DNA of 56,516 nucleotides from CAYUAI01 sp964442745 (GTDB taxonomy: Bacteria; Pseudomonadota; Gammaproteobacteria; S012-40). The stretch's first letter is position 1. Every line of letters begins with the position of its first letter. The stretch spans positions 1 to 56,516 of the forward strand of contig CAYUAI010000019.1 in assembly GCA_964442745.1 (NCBI GenBank), given 5' to 3'. The notes under the pieces were generated by a model. The model saw nothing but the letters and a program-made list of their open reading frames with translations, was not told the DNA's origin and did no database searches. The position numbers and the translations under genes were made by a program. Positions 26,576 through 35,551 of the stretch are shown piece by piece.

Positions 26576-27547
26576 ATGTCGCCATCAAATCAAAATAAAT
26601 TACCACAGGTCCAATACCTTGAAATTGATCTTGCCCATGAAGGGCAGCGTATTGATAATTTTTTATTATCGCATTTAAAGGGGGTGCCCAAAACGCATAT
26701 TTATCGCTTATTACGCAAAGGAGAAATAAGGGTAAATAAAGGCAGAATCAAGCCTACCTATCGGATTGCTGTCGGCGACTGTATTCGGTTACCCCCGTTA
26801 CGACTTCCTCAAGCACAAGCAAAAAGTAGACCGAATAACCAAGATAAGCTATTGGATTTTATTAAAAATGCGGTCCTCTATGAGGATAAGGATCTCATTG
26901 TGCTAAACAAGCCGTCGGGGATGGCGGTGCATGGCGGTAGCGGTATTTCATTTGGCGTCATTGAAATGATGCGGATATTATACACCAAAGAACGACGTAT
27001 TGAATTGGTACACCGGCTGGATCGTGAGACCTCTGGATGCTTAATTATTGCAAAGAAAACCAGCATTCTAAGAGCATTGCATCAATATATGCGCGAAGAT
27101 CAATTGGACAAACGTTATCTTACTCTGGTCAAGGGACATTGGCAAGATAAGCGGCGGGAAGTCATATTCCCCTTAAAAAAAGGAGTTAACCGGTCGGGAG
27201 AGCGCTATGTGTATGTGCATGCGGAGGGCAAACCTTCGCGTACCGATTTTTATGTTCAACAAAAATTCGTACCGGCCACATTGTTAGAAGCACGCTTATT
27301 GACGGGGCGCACGCATCAAATTCGAGTCCATACTGCCCATGCAGGTATGCCCATTGTCGGTGATGAAAAATATGGCGATAAAAATTTCAATCAATCCATG
27401 CAAGCTTATGGACTACATCGTTTGTTTTTGCATGCACGATTTATCAAATTTATGCACCCAGCCACCAAAAAATTGGTGACAGTGACGGCACCACTCGATG
27501 GGATGTTGCAAAACGTATTAAATAATTTGTCTAAACCTACGCGATGA
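26576..27547 (+). CDS. rluC: 23S rRNA pseudouridine synthase RluC
   Basis: 323 residues. An N-terminal S4 RNA-binding domain (about 18-75, RIDNFLLSHLKGVPKTHIYRLLRKGEIRVN) precedes the pseudouridine synthase domain, with the catalytic Asp in ELVHRLDRETSGCLIIAK and the RLLTGRTHQIRVH motif. In E. coli it modifies 23S rRNA positions 955, 2504 and 2580. The start ATG has no clear ribosome site; no better start is near, and the length matches the family. It opens the rightward cluster and overlaps the next gene as ATGA. Confidence 0.93.
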   Translation: MSPSNQNKLPQVQYLEIDLAHEGQRIDNFLLSHLKGVPKTHIYRLLRKGEIRVNKGRIKPTYRIAVGDCIRLPPLRLPQAQAKSRPNNQDKLLDFIKNAVLYEDKDLIVLNKPSGMAVHGGSGISFGVIEMMRILYTKERRIELVHRLDRETSGCLIIAKKTSILRALHQYMREDQLDKRYLTLVKGHWQDKRREVIFPLKKGVNRSGERYVYVHAEGKPSRTDFYVQQKFVPATLLEARLLTGRTHQIRVHTAHAGMPIVGDEKYGDKNFNQSMQAYGLHRLFLHARFIKFMHPATKKLVTVTAPLDGMLQNVLNNLSKPTR

Positions 27548-28224
27548 AGCGACTTAATAATCTGTTGGCAACACAGGTCAAATATAAATTATTGGTATTT
27601 GATTGGGATGGTACTTTAATGGATTCTATCAATGAAATCATTTATTGTTTTCGTTGCGCTGCCGATGATTTACATCTACCTTTACCCTCTGACCATCAAA
27701 TAAAAGATATTGTTGGGTTGGCCATGCCGGAAGCCGCCAAGCAGCTTTTTTCTGATCAGTCTGTTGATCAGCGCCAGGCGTTAATTGAACGCTATCGGTA
27801 CCATTATTTTTTAGCGGATAAAACGCCTTCGGTCCTGTTTGATGGAGTGCCGGAAATGCTCGCTGAATTGGAAAGTTCAGGATTTTTTCTCGCCATTGCC
27901 ACCAGTAAAGGTCGCCGTGGACTCAATATAGTATTACAACGCATCGGTTTGCAGAAGCTGTTTCATGTAACTCGAACGGCAGATGAAAGTTTTTCCAAGC
28001 CACATCCACGAATGTTAATTGATATTATGGATTATGTGGGAGTGACACACCATGAAACTTTAATGATTGGCGATTCGGAATATGACTTGCATATGGCAAA
28101 AAATGCTAACGTGGATGCGGTGAGTGTTGGCGGCGGCGCATACGATGAAAAAAGACTATTGAATTGTCAACCGGTGATACATTTAACCAACACGATTGAC
28201 TTATTGGATTGGCTAAAGAATTGA
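27544..28224 (+). CDS. HAD-superfamily phosphatase (Gph-like)
   Basis: 226 residues. HAD motif I is FDWDGTLMDS (Asp20, Asp22). Motif II is IATSKGRRGLN, with Lys in FSKPHPRML as motif III and GDSEYDLHMAKNA as motif IV. An alpha-helical cap lies between motifs I and II. It hydrolyses a small phosphorylated metabolite; phosphoglycolate is one possibility. Its ATG overlaps the rluC stop (ATGA), so the two are co-translated, an arrangement also known in Pseudomonas. Confidence 0.85.
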   Translation: MKRLNNLLATQVKYKLLVFDWDGTLMDSINEIIYCFRCAADDLHLPLPSDHQIKDIVGLAMPEAAKQLFSDQSVDQRQALIERYRYHYFLADKTPSVLFDGVPEMLAELESSGFFLAIATSKGRRGLNIVLQRIGLQKLFHVTRTADESFSKPHPRMLIDIMDYVGVTHHETLMIGDSEYDLHMAKNANVDAVSVGGGAYDEKRLLNCQPVIHLTNTIDLLDWLKN

Positions 28225-28278
28225 AAAAACTTATTTTATTTCTCAACAAAAGGATGACTTGTCAAGTTAATTATTACT

Positions 28279-29358
28279 ATGATAGATAAAACCCCATCAG
28301 ATAACAAGGAAAGTGAAAACCCTCAGCCAGCGGAAGACCCTTGGACAGCGCCGATTTCTGTTTCAGGCGATTCCGCAGGGAACGTAGGGCGACGCAAAAA
28401 ATCGAAAAATACCATTGATATGGATAGCCCCGATTGGGAGCGTGATTTAGTCCATCGATTAGCTTTTTCTGCGATTAAAGAGCAACGGCGAGCACGTCGA
28501 TGGAGTATCTTTTTTAAATTTCTTTTCTTTGCTTATATTACGTTAATTTTTATCTTATATCGATCGGATAGCACGACTGAAATGCCCATTGGTGGAAAAG
28601 ACCATACAGCAATTATTGAAATTAATGGTGCCATTTCTAGTAATGCATTTGCCAATGCCGATACCATTATTTCCGGGATGCGCGCCGCCTTTAAAGATAG
28701 CCATACCAAAGGCGTGATTTTGCGGATCAATAGTCCCGGCGGAAGTCCGGTTCAGGCCGGTTATATCAATGATGAAATCTTTCGTTTACGAGAAAAATAT
28801 CCGGCGATTCCAATCTATGCTGTGGTGACCGATCTGTGTGCCTCAGCGGCGTATTATATTGCGGTCGCTACCGATAAGATTTATGCGGATAAGGCGAGTA
28901 TTGTGGGGTCGGTAGGTGTGCTGATGAATGGTTATGGATTCGTCGATACTATGAAGCGATTGGGTGTTGAAAGACGGCTAATGACCGCCGGCGAAAATAA
29001 AGCGTTTTTAGACCCGTTTTCTCCCACGAAAGAGAGCGATAAAGCGCATATGCAAGCCTTACTCGACAATGTCCATGAGCAGTTCATTAATGTGGTGAAA
29101 AAAGGGCGCGGAGACCGTTTGGCGGATGATCCCCGGCTGTTTTCAGGTTTGGTGTGGACCGGAGAGCACAGTCTTGAGTTGGGTTTAGTGGATGGTTTGG
29201 GTAGCTCCAGCTATGTGGCGAGAGAACTTCTGAAAGCCGAAAAGATTGTGGATTTTACCCCAAGGCCGAATTACCTTGATCGGTTTGCGGAGAGCATTGG
29301 TGTGTCCATGGCGAATGCGTTTTCCAGTTTGTTTTTAACACCCACTCAATTGAAATAG
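28279..29358 (+). CDS. sppA: Signal peptide peptidase SppA (S49 family, short form)
   Basis: 359 residues. The N-terminal cytoplasmic ~75 residues are polar, and one transmembrane helix follows (about 77-95). The S49 domain faces the periplasm: INSPGGSPVQAGYI, the nucleophile Ser189 in CASAAYYIA and the general-base Lys241 in AGENKAFLDPFSP form the Ser/Lys dyad. It degrades leftover signal peptides in the membrane. An AAAGGA lies too far upstream of the ATG to be convincing, but no other start fits. It follows the HAD gene by 54 bp. Confidence 0.92.
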   Translation: MIDKTPSDNKESENPQPAEDPWTAPISVSGDSAGNVGRRKKSKNTIDMDSPDWERDLVHRLAFSAIKEQRRARRWSIFFKFLFFAYITLIFILYRSDSTTEMPIGGKDHTAIIEINGAISSNAFANADTIISGMRAAFKDSHTKGVILRINSPGGSPVQAGYINDEIFRLREKYPAIPIYAVVTDLCASAAYYIAVATDKIYADKASIVGSVGVLMNGYGFVDTMKRLGVERRLMTAGENKAFLDPFSPTKESDKAHMQALLDNVHEQFINVVKKGRGDRLADDPRLFSGLVWTGEHSLELGLVDGLGSSSYVARELLKAEKIVDFTPRPNYLDRFAESIGVSMANAFSSLFLTPTQLK

Positions 29359-29420
29359 GAGATGGGCGGCGTGATCACTTTTCGAGATGACACTTGGGAT
29401 TGGAAAGTGATTGCGTCGCT

Positions 29421-29990
29421 TTAATGGCCGATAGCGCGCAGCATTTGGGTTAAGCGAATCAGTGGTAGACCAACCAGAGCGCTCGGATCATTGCTCGTCA
29501 TTCGATGGCAAAGGCTGATCCCTAAGGCTTCGGATTTAAAAGAACCGGCGCAATGATAAGCGGGTTCTTTGCTTAAATAGTCTTCTATTTCGGCCGTCGT
29601 GAGGGCTCTGAATTCTACTTCTGTTGTGATATCGTCAATCTGGTATTCGTTGGTGTGTGTGTTTAATACACATACGCCCGAGTGAAAAATAACCACTTTG
29701 CCCGATGCTTGGTGGAGTTGACGAACGGCCTTGTCATGTGTCAGTGGTTTTCCCAGATAATTACCCTCACAGACGGCGACTTGGTCGGACCCGATAATCA
29801 GGGTATTAGGGTAGTTTTTGGCCACAGCCTTGGCTTTTTCTATCGATAAGCGCTTAACCAGTAGTTCGGCCGATTCGCCCGCGTGTATGCTTTCATCAAT
29901 ATTGGGAGAAATGCTTTCAAAAGGTATCGTTAAGCGCGCAAGCAGATTTCGTCGTGATAACGAGCTAGAGGCTAAAATCAACGGTAGCAT
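29421..29990 (-). CDS. yceF: Maf-type 7-methyl-GTP pyrophosphatase (YceF)
   Basis: 189 residues. The N-terminal signature LILASSSLSRRNLL and IGSDQVA (catalytic Asp) define the Maf/HAM1-like house-cleaning nucleotide pyrophosphatases. SFKSEALGISL and PSALVGLPLIRLTQML close the fold. The rne/rluC neighbourhood points to YceF (m7GTP) rather than YhdE (dTTP/UTP). It removes non-canonical nucleotides from the pool. It is transcribed leftward, its start lying only 6 bp beyond the pycB stop. Confidence 0.9.
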   Translation of the reverse strand: MLPLILASSSLSRRNLLARLTIPFESISPNIDESIHAGESAELLVKRLSIEKAKAVAKNYPNTLIIGSDQVAVCEGNYLGKPLTHDKAVRQLHQASGKVVIFHSGVCVLNTHTNEYQIDDITTEVEFRALTTAEIEDYLSKEPAYHCAGSFKSEALGISLCHRMTSNDPSALVGLPLIRLTQMLRAIGH

Positions 29991-29996
29991 GGGTGG

Positions 29997-31844
29997 TTAT
30001 TGAATTTCAATTAACGTTTCATCGGGGTTAACTGAGTCCCCTTTTTCAATATGTATCGCGACAATTTTCCCTTCGATGGGGGCTTGTATTTCGGTTTCCA
30101 TTTTCATCGCTTCGGTAATAAAAAGGGCGTCGCCGGCCTTCACTTGATCATCGGATTTGACCAGCACTTCGACAATTACGCCGGGCATTGAGGTGGTGAC
30201 ATGTCCGGGTTTGGTGGCTCGGGGGCGTTTACTGCCACCTTTGAGACTTTCCGTATCGCCATTGGCGATGGTTGCGCCTGAAGCGGCCAAGGGTTGGGTG
30301 ACAACTTCTGACAATGTTTCAATGATGATTTCTTCTGGTACCCCATCCACTGACATGTAAAAAGGGCGTTGTGCTTGAAAGCGGTGACCGCTGCCGGTGA
30401 CTTTAATATGGTAGGTCTCACCGTGCAGCGTTGCGTTAAACTCGGTGGGGGCTAGACCACAAACATTGGCATTGGCTTCAGGCGGCGGATCAAGGGGTTC
30501 CGGTGATAGGGTGTTGTTGGCCCGTTGTTCCAGAAATTCTCTACCAATATCTGGAAACATCGCATAAGTTAATACATCTTCTTCGGTTTTTGCCAGCTCA
30601 CCGATACCTTCCCGAAGGCTGTTCATTTCTGCGGGTAATAAATCGGCAGGGCGAAACTCAATGATGTTTTCATCACCAATAGCTTGCTGCTTCACAATTG
30701 AATTGACTTGACCAGGTGGCTTACCGTAGCGGCCTTGTAGGTAAAGTTTTACTTCATTCGTTATGCTTTTATAACGTTCACCGGTTAATACGTTTAAGAC
30801 GGCCTGGGTACCAACAATTTGTGAGGTGGGTGTTACCAGTGGCGGATACCCTAAATCTTCTCGTACCCGAGGTATTTCTGCTAATACCTCGTTAATTCTT
30901 TTCAACTCCCCTTGTTCTTTGAGCTGGTTCGTGAGATTGGAGATCATGCCTCCTGGCACTTGATTGACTTGTACGCGGGTATCGAGACCCGTAAATTCAC
31001 TTTCAAATTGATGATATTTTTTTCTGACTTCATGGAAATAAAAACCAATCTCTTGCAAGAGAGGTAAATCCATTTTGGTGTCGTATTCGGTGCCTTTCAG
31101 GGCGGCGACCATGCTTTCGGTGGCGGGGTGGCTAGCCCCATCGGCAAAGGCGGAAATGGCCGTATCAATCTGGTAACAGCCATTTTCAATGGCTTTGAGC
31201 TGGCACATGCTAGCAAGCCCAGCCGTGGCGTGAGAGTGGATATGCAGGGGTATCTTTACTTTTTTCACAAGTGCGCTCACCAGCTCCGTGGTGGCGGTCG
31301 GCGTTAGCAAGCTCGCCATGTCTTTGATGACGAGGCTATGGCAACCCATGCTTTCCAGGGTTTTTGCCTGGGCAACAAAATCTTTGATGGTATGCACCGG
31401 GCTGGTGGTATAGCAAATAGTCCCTTGTGCGTGTTTACCTGTATTCACCACGGCTTGGATCGCGACTTCTAAGTTACGTAAATCGTTTAGGGCATCAAAA
31501 ATGCGGAAAACATCAATACCATTCTTCGCCGCGCATTGGACAAAGGCAATGACCACATCGTCGGAGTAATGGCGATAGCCCAACAAGTTTTGGCCGCGTA
31601 ATAGCATCTGTAGCGGTGTGTTCGGTAAGGCTTTTTTTAAGGCGCGCAAACGCTCCCAAGGATCTTCTTTGAGAAACCGAATGCAGGCATCAAAGGTGGC
31701 GCCCCCCCACATTTCCAGTGACCAATAGCCTGCCATATCGAGTTTTTTGCAAATGGGCAACATGTCTTCGGTACGCATGCGCGTCGCGATCAGTGACTGG
31801 TGAGCATCTCGTAAAATAGTATCGGTGATTTTTACACTAGGCAT
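29997..31844 (-). CDS. pycB: Pyruvate carboxylase subunit B / oxaloacetate decarboxylase alpha-type (carboxyltransferase + biotin domain)
   Basis: 615 residues. The TIM-barrel carboxyltransferase starts with ITDTILRDAHQSLIATRMRTEDM; metal-binding HIHSHATAG and the conserved-carboxylase domain follow. The C-terminal biotinyl domain carries the biotin Lys in ITEAMKMETEIQAP. With the adjacent biotin carboxylase it makes a two-subunit pyruvate carboxylase, turning pyruvate and bicarbonate into oxaloacetate. The alternative, a sodium-pumping oxaloacetate decarboxylase, would need beta and gamma membrane subunits, and none is present. It follows pycA by 17 bp. Confidence 0.88.
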   Translation of the reverse strand: MPSVKITDTILRDAHQSLIATRMRTEDMLPICKKLDMAGYWSLEMWGGATFDACIRFLKEDPWERLRALKKALPNTPLQMLLRGQNLLGYRHYSDDVVIAFVQCAAKNGIDVFRIFDALNDLRNLEVAIQAVVNTGKHAQGTICYTTSPVHTIKDFVAQAKTLESMGCHSLVIKDMASLLTPTATTELVSALVKKVKIPLHIHSHATAGLASMCQLKAIENGCYQIDTAISAFADGASHPATESMVAALKGTEYDTKMDLPLLQEIGFYFHEVRKKYHQFESEFTGLDTRVQVNQVPGGMISNLTNQLKEQGELKRINEVLAEIPRVREDLGYPPLVTPTSQIVGTQAVLNVLTGERYKSITNEVKLYLQGRYGKPPGQVNSIVKQQAIGDENIIEFRPADLLPAEMNSLREGIGELAKTEEDVLTYAMFPDIGREFLEQRANNTLSPEPLDPPPEANANVCGLAPTEFNATLHGETYHIKVTGSGHRFQAQRPFYMSVDGVPEEIIIETLSEVVTQPLAASGATIANGDTESLKGGSKRPRATKPGHVTTSMPGVIVEVLVKSDDQVKAGDALFITEAMKMETEIQAPIEGKIVAIHIEKGDSVNPDETLIEIQ

Positions 31845-31861
31845 AGTGGCAAGGTTCCCTT

Positions 31862-33280
31862 TTAAAACCGTAAGTGAGCGGCAATGGCGGCGCCAATCAC
31901 GGCGGTGAGTTCTCGCGGTGATCGCCTGGTGGAATAGTTAACCAGTTCCGGATGAGATTCAACAAAGCTGGTGTCTATTTTTCCGCTTTGAAATGCTTTT
32001 GTTTTTAATATTTCCAACTGATAGGGGATGGTTGTTTTAACGCCATAAACACCCATGTCTTGTAAGGTTCTAATCGCACGCGGGATCAGTTCTTCCCAGG
32101 TTAAGGCCCAGACCGTGACTTTGACGCACATGGAATCATAATAGGGTGGAATTTCGTAACCGGAATAAATCGCCCCATCGGTACGAACGCCAGGACCACC
32201 GGGGGCAAAATAACGGGTAATGCGACCAAAACTCGGTAGAAAGTCGTTTTTGGGGTCCTCGGCGTTGATGCGAAATTCCATGGCATATCCACGCTTGGTA
32301 ATATCTTGTTGTTTTATTTTTAATTTATTGCCATTGGCGATCAGAATTTGTTGCTTAACAATGTCGATGCCTGTAATTTGTTCGGTGACCGTGTGTTCAA
32401 CTTGTAGCCGGGTATTCATTTCCATGAAGTAAAAGCTACCATCACTGTCCAATAAAAACTCGACCGTGCCAGCATTGACATAATTGACTGAGCGGGCGGC
32501 TTTGACGGCATATTCACCAATCATTTTGCGCTGGGTTTCGGAAATTTGTGGGGAGGGGGCGATTTCGATCAGTTTTTGATGGCGTCGTTGAATTGAGCAG
32601 TCACGCTCAAAGAGATGCAATACGTTACCATGAATATCCGCTAATATTTGAACTTCAATGTGTTTTGGATTGACCACACACTTTTCCATAAACACATCGG
32701 CAGAACCAAATGCTTTGGTCGCTTCCGAGAGGACCCGCTTGTAATTTTTTTGTAAATCCTGTGGCGTATCACATCGTCGAATGCCTCGTCCGCCTCCCCC
32801 CGAGGTGGCTTTTAGCATGATGGGATAACCGATCTTCTCCGCAATTGCTAAGGCTTCCTCCAAATCGGTAAGATTTTGTTCCGTGCCAGGGATGACCGGA
32901 ACGCCGGCTTTGATCATGGTGCGCCGGGCTTCTGTTTTGTCGCCCATGCGCTGAATGACATTGCTCGAAGGACCGATGAAAATAATCCCACGACGCGCAC
33001 AAGCTTTGGCCAAGTTCGGGTTTTCAGATAAAAAACCATAGCCTGGGTGCAGTGCATCACAGCCGGTTGCGACGGCTAAGTTGACGATACGATGGACATT
33101 CAGATAACCCGCAATGGAGTCGGGACCGATATTATAGGACTCGTCCGCTTTTTTCACGTGAAGCCCATGACGATCAGGTTCGGCGTAGATGGCGACTGAC
33201 TTGATACCCATTTCGGCGCAGGCGCGCACGATGCGCACAGCGATTTCACCACGGTTTGCAATGAGAATTTTTTTAATCAA
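31862..33280 (-). CDS. pycA: Pyruvate carboxylase subunit A (biotin carboxylase)
   Basis: 472 residues. MIKKILIANRGEIAVRIVRACAEMG is the biotin carboxylase N-terminal domain. The ATP-grasp part has GGGGRGIRRC and the metal and catalytic segment EMNTRLQVEHTVTE, and a C-terminal biotin carboxylase domain follows. It could in principle serve acetyl-CoA carboxylase (AccC), but no accB lies beside it and the next gene carries its own carboxyltransferase and biotin domain, so the PycA role is favoured. It is the first gene of a leftward pycA-pycB-yceF run inside the conserved yceF/yceD junction. Confidence 0.88.
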   Translation of the reverse strand: MIKKILIANRGEIAVRIVRACAEMGIKSVAIYAEPDRHGLHVKKADESYNIGPDSIAGYLNVHRIVNLAVATGCDALHPGYGFLSENPNLAKACARRGIIFIGPSSNVIQRMGDKTEARRTMIKAGVPVIPGTEQNLTDLEEALAIAEKIGYPIMLKATSGGGGRGIRRCDTPQDLQKNYKRVLSEATKAFGSADVFMEKCVVNPKHIEVQILADIHGNVLHLFERDCSIQRRHQKLIEIAPSPQISETQRKMIGEYAVKAARSVNYVNAGTVEFLLDSDGSFYFMEMNTRLQVEHTVTEQITGIDIVKQQILIANGNKLKIKQQDITKRGYAMEFRINAEDPKNDFLPSFGRITRYFAPGGPGVRTDGAIYSGYEIPPYYDSMCVKVTVWALTWEELIPRAIRTLQDMGVYGVKTTIPYQLEILKTKAFQSGKIDTSFVESHPELVNYSTRRSPRELTAVIGAAIAAHLRF

Positions 33281-33663
33281 CAGTTAGGTCCACACGTTAA
33301 ATTTGATTCGTACTTTAAATACTCAGCCAGTTGATAAAGCGGCTTTGTAGGTTAAATAGACGCCAGCTTTACGTCGCAATGGTGGGCAGAACAATCTTGC
33401 CAGTCAAAACACCACTGTCCTAAAGGTACCATCAATAATGTCATACAGTCACACAAATATGAGCCTAGGCTCATTCGACTTTTGATTGACTTTTATAATC
33501 TGTTAATGTTCAATGCGTTGCTTGTTTGCCTTTTGGGCGGGCTAGGCATTTTCTACGTAATATAGTAGACCATGTCAAGTAAAGTTGCCTAAAGGTTACC
33601 AATGAGATGAATAACTCGCACAAACTTTGACACACTCCGTTTACATGATTATCATGCCACGCC
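33281..33663. promoter_or_regulatory. Divergent pycA / yceD promoter region with a 16-bp palindrome
   Basis: No gene. A perfect 16-base palindrome, ATGAGCCTAGGCTCAT (33459-33474), stands 19 bases before a TATAAT at 33494-33499 on the plus strand. If that TATAAT is a -10 box, the palindrome would overlap the -35 position, an arrangement typical of an operator. Confidence 0.45.
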
Positions 33664-34203
33664 ATGTCAGCATCATTTCCACCATATCTCTATCCTAAGC
33701 GGTTACCTGCTGAAGGCGTTTGTGTCAGCGGACGTTTAAAATTACAGGATATGGAGCGTATCGCTGAGTTACTTGTGAAGCCTTTCGCCGATGATGTGCA
33801 GGTGGCATTAGAATTTGGACGAATGGGTAAATTTCGCACAATTTCGGGAACGGTTCGTTGTGAACTGCCGTTGCTATGTCAGCGATGTTTACAGGCTAAA
33901 CCCTTGTTAGTGGATCATACATTTGCGCTGGCGTTGTTAACACATGAAAAAAATATTGAGCAATTATCGGATCCGTATGACCCATTATTGATCACTGATG
34001 ATCCTATCTCGCTGAACCAATTAGTGGAAGATGAATTGCTATTAGTGTTGCCGCTGGTTCCTATGCATGCGCTAGCCGATTGCCAAGCAAGGTTTATTAG
34101 TGATCCTGAAGCTTCCGGTGGCGCATCGGTTAGTGTTGGCGAGGCCACAAAAAAACAAGCCAATCCTTTTGATGTATTAAAAAATTTGAAAACCAATCCG
34201 TAG
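33664..34203 (+). CDS. yceD: YceD family 23S rRNA accumulation protein (DUF177)
   Basis: 179 residues. A CQRC pair (PLLCQRCLQAK) in the middle and the acidic LITDDPISLNQLVEDELLLVLPLVPMH segment are the family signature. It immediately precedes rpmF, as in nearly all bacteria with this gene, and is needed for normal 23S rRNA levels in E. coli. The ATG lacks a clear ribosome site; no better alternative was seen. Confidence 0.9.
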   Translation: MSASFPPYLYPKRLPAEGVCVSGRLKLQDMERIAELLVKPFADDVQVALEFGRMGKFRTISGTVRCELPLLCQRCLQAKPLLVDHTFALALLTHEKNIEQLSDPYDPLLITDDPISLNQLVEDELLLVLPLVPMHALADCQARFISDPEASGGASVSVGEATKKQANPFDVLKNLKTNP

Positions 34204-34305
34204 CCGGCTGTGGTGTGATTCAGCGAATGCAGTAAGCGATTTGATCAGCTACAATGCTAACCTTTTGAGCGGTTACATTAAATTTATGTTTGAGGAGATT
34301 TTTTC

Positions 34306-34503
34306 ATGGCAGTACAGAAAAACCGGAAAACCCGTTCCAAGCGCGGCATGCGTCGGGCACACGATGCCTTAAAGAGCCCGGCGTTTTCCATTGATCGTAA
34401 TAGTGGAGAAACCCATTTGCGTCACCACATTTCTGCCCAAGGTTATTATCGAGGCAGGCAAGTCATTGTGGCGAAAGAAGAGATGGTTGAGGATGAAAAT
34501 TAA
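34306..34503 (+). CDS. rpmF: 50S ribosomal protein L32
   Basis: 65 residues, very basic at the N-terminus: AVQKNRKTRSKRGMRRAHDAL is the family hallmark. The HLRHHIS and GYYRGRQV segments have replaced the zinc-binding cysteines, as in the cysteine-free gammaproteobacterial L32. A GAGGAG site precedes the ATG. It lies between yceD and plsX, the standard arrangement. Confidence 0.96.
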   Translation: MAVQKNRKTRSKRGMRRAHDALKSPAFSIDRNSGETHLRHHISAQGYYRGRQVIVAKEEMVEDEN

Positions 34504-34531
34504 ACAATATTAATTAGGATTTAGTTTTTTA

Positions 34532-35551
34532 ATGCATATCATTGCTTTAGATGCCATGGGGGGGGATCACGGCCCCCATGTGGTGGTTCCTGCTGCGCTT
34601 AAGGTGTTAGCCAGTCGTGAGGATTTACGTTTAATTCTGGTGGGTGATCAAACCGTGTTAAGCCAGGAATTGCGTGCTCAACATGCCCAAGTGGGAGAGC
34701 GACTTATTATTCAGCACGCTGCCCAGAAAGTAGAAATGGGTGAATTACCCTCCCAAGCACTGCGTAATAAAAAAGATTCCTCCATGCGCGTGGCCATTAA
34801 CTTAGTAAAAAATGGTGCTGCCCATGCCTGTGTTAGTGCGGGTAATACCGGTGCGCTCATGGCCATCGCACGGTATGTGCTAAAAACCTTACCGGGTATT
34901 GATCGTCCCGCTATCATGAGTCGTCTGCCAACCATCCGAGGACATTCTTATGCACTTGATTTGGGCGCTAATGTGGATTTATCGGCAAAACACCTTTATC
35001 AATTTGCGGTGATGGGTTTTGTGGTGGTCAGCGCAGTAGAAGATCTACCACAACCCACTGTGGGTTTGCTCAATATTGGCGAAGAAGAAATAAAAGGCAA
35101 TGAACAAGTGAAGGAGGCCGCTCGCTTGTTAGCCGATTCCAGCATTAACTACGTTGGATATATCGAAGGGGATGACATTTTCAAAGGGACCGTGGATGTG
35201 GTGGTTTGTGACGGTTTTGTGGGTAATGTTGCTTTAAAAACCAGTGAAGGCGTTGCGCAGATGATTCTCCATTTCATGCGGCAAGAGTTTACCCGGAATT
35301 GGTTCACAAAATTAGCGGTGGTGTTAGCTAAGCCAGTCTTAAACGCTTTCCGGAAACGCATTGATTATCGTCAATATAATGGCGCCAGCTTTGTTGGCTT
35401 ACAGGGGATTGTGGTGAAGAGCCATGGGGGCGCTGATGAGCTTTCTTTTGCAAAAGCCATTGAGTATGCCATCTTAGAAGTTCAGACCAATGTGCCTCAA
35501 TTAATTAGTAAGCGACTGGCGTCCTCCTTACTCGAAAGGCATGCCGTTTGA
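34532..35551 (+). CDS. plsX: Phosphate acyltransferase PlsX
   Basis: 339 residues. It starts with ALDAMGGDHGP, the family signature; VSAGNTGALMA and GFVGNVALKTSEG are further conserved blocks. It makes acyl-phosphate from acyl-ACP for phospholipid synthesis at the membrane. It follows rpmF by 28 bp, and its TGA overlaps the fabH ATG (TGATG), so lipid initiation and fatty acid initiation are coupled. Confidence 0.95.
   Translation: MHIIALDAMGGDHGPHVVVPAALKVLASREDLRLILVGDQTVLSQELRAQHAQVGERLIIQHAAQKVEMGELPSQALRNKKDSSMRVAINLVKNGAAHACVSAGNTGALMAIARYVLKTLPGIDRPAIMSRLPTIRGHSYALDLGANVDLSAKHLYQFAVMGFVVVSAVEDLPQPTVGLLNIGEEEIKGNEQVKEAARLLADSSINYVGYIEGDDIFKGTVDVVVCDGFVGNVALKTSEGVAQMILHFMRQEFTRNWFTKLAVVLAKPVLNAFRKRIDYRQYNGASFVGLQGIVVKSHGGADELSFAKAIEYAILEVQTNVPQLISKRLASSLLERHAV

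Noticed and set aside
29997..31844. Sodium-pumping oxaloacetate decarboxylase alpha subunit
   Set aside because: No beta or gamma membrane subunits nearby, and a biotin carboxylase gene is adjacent, which fits pyruvate carboxylase better.
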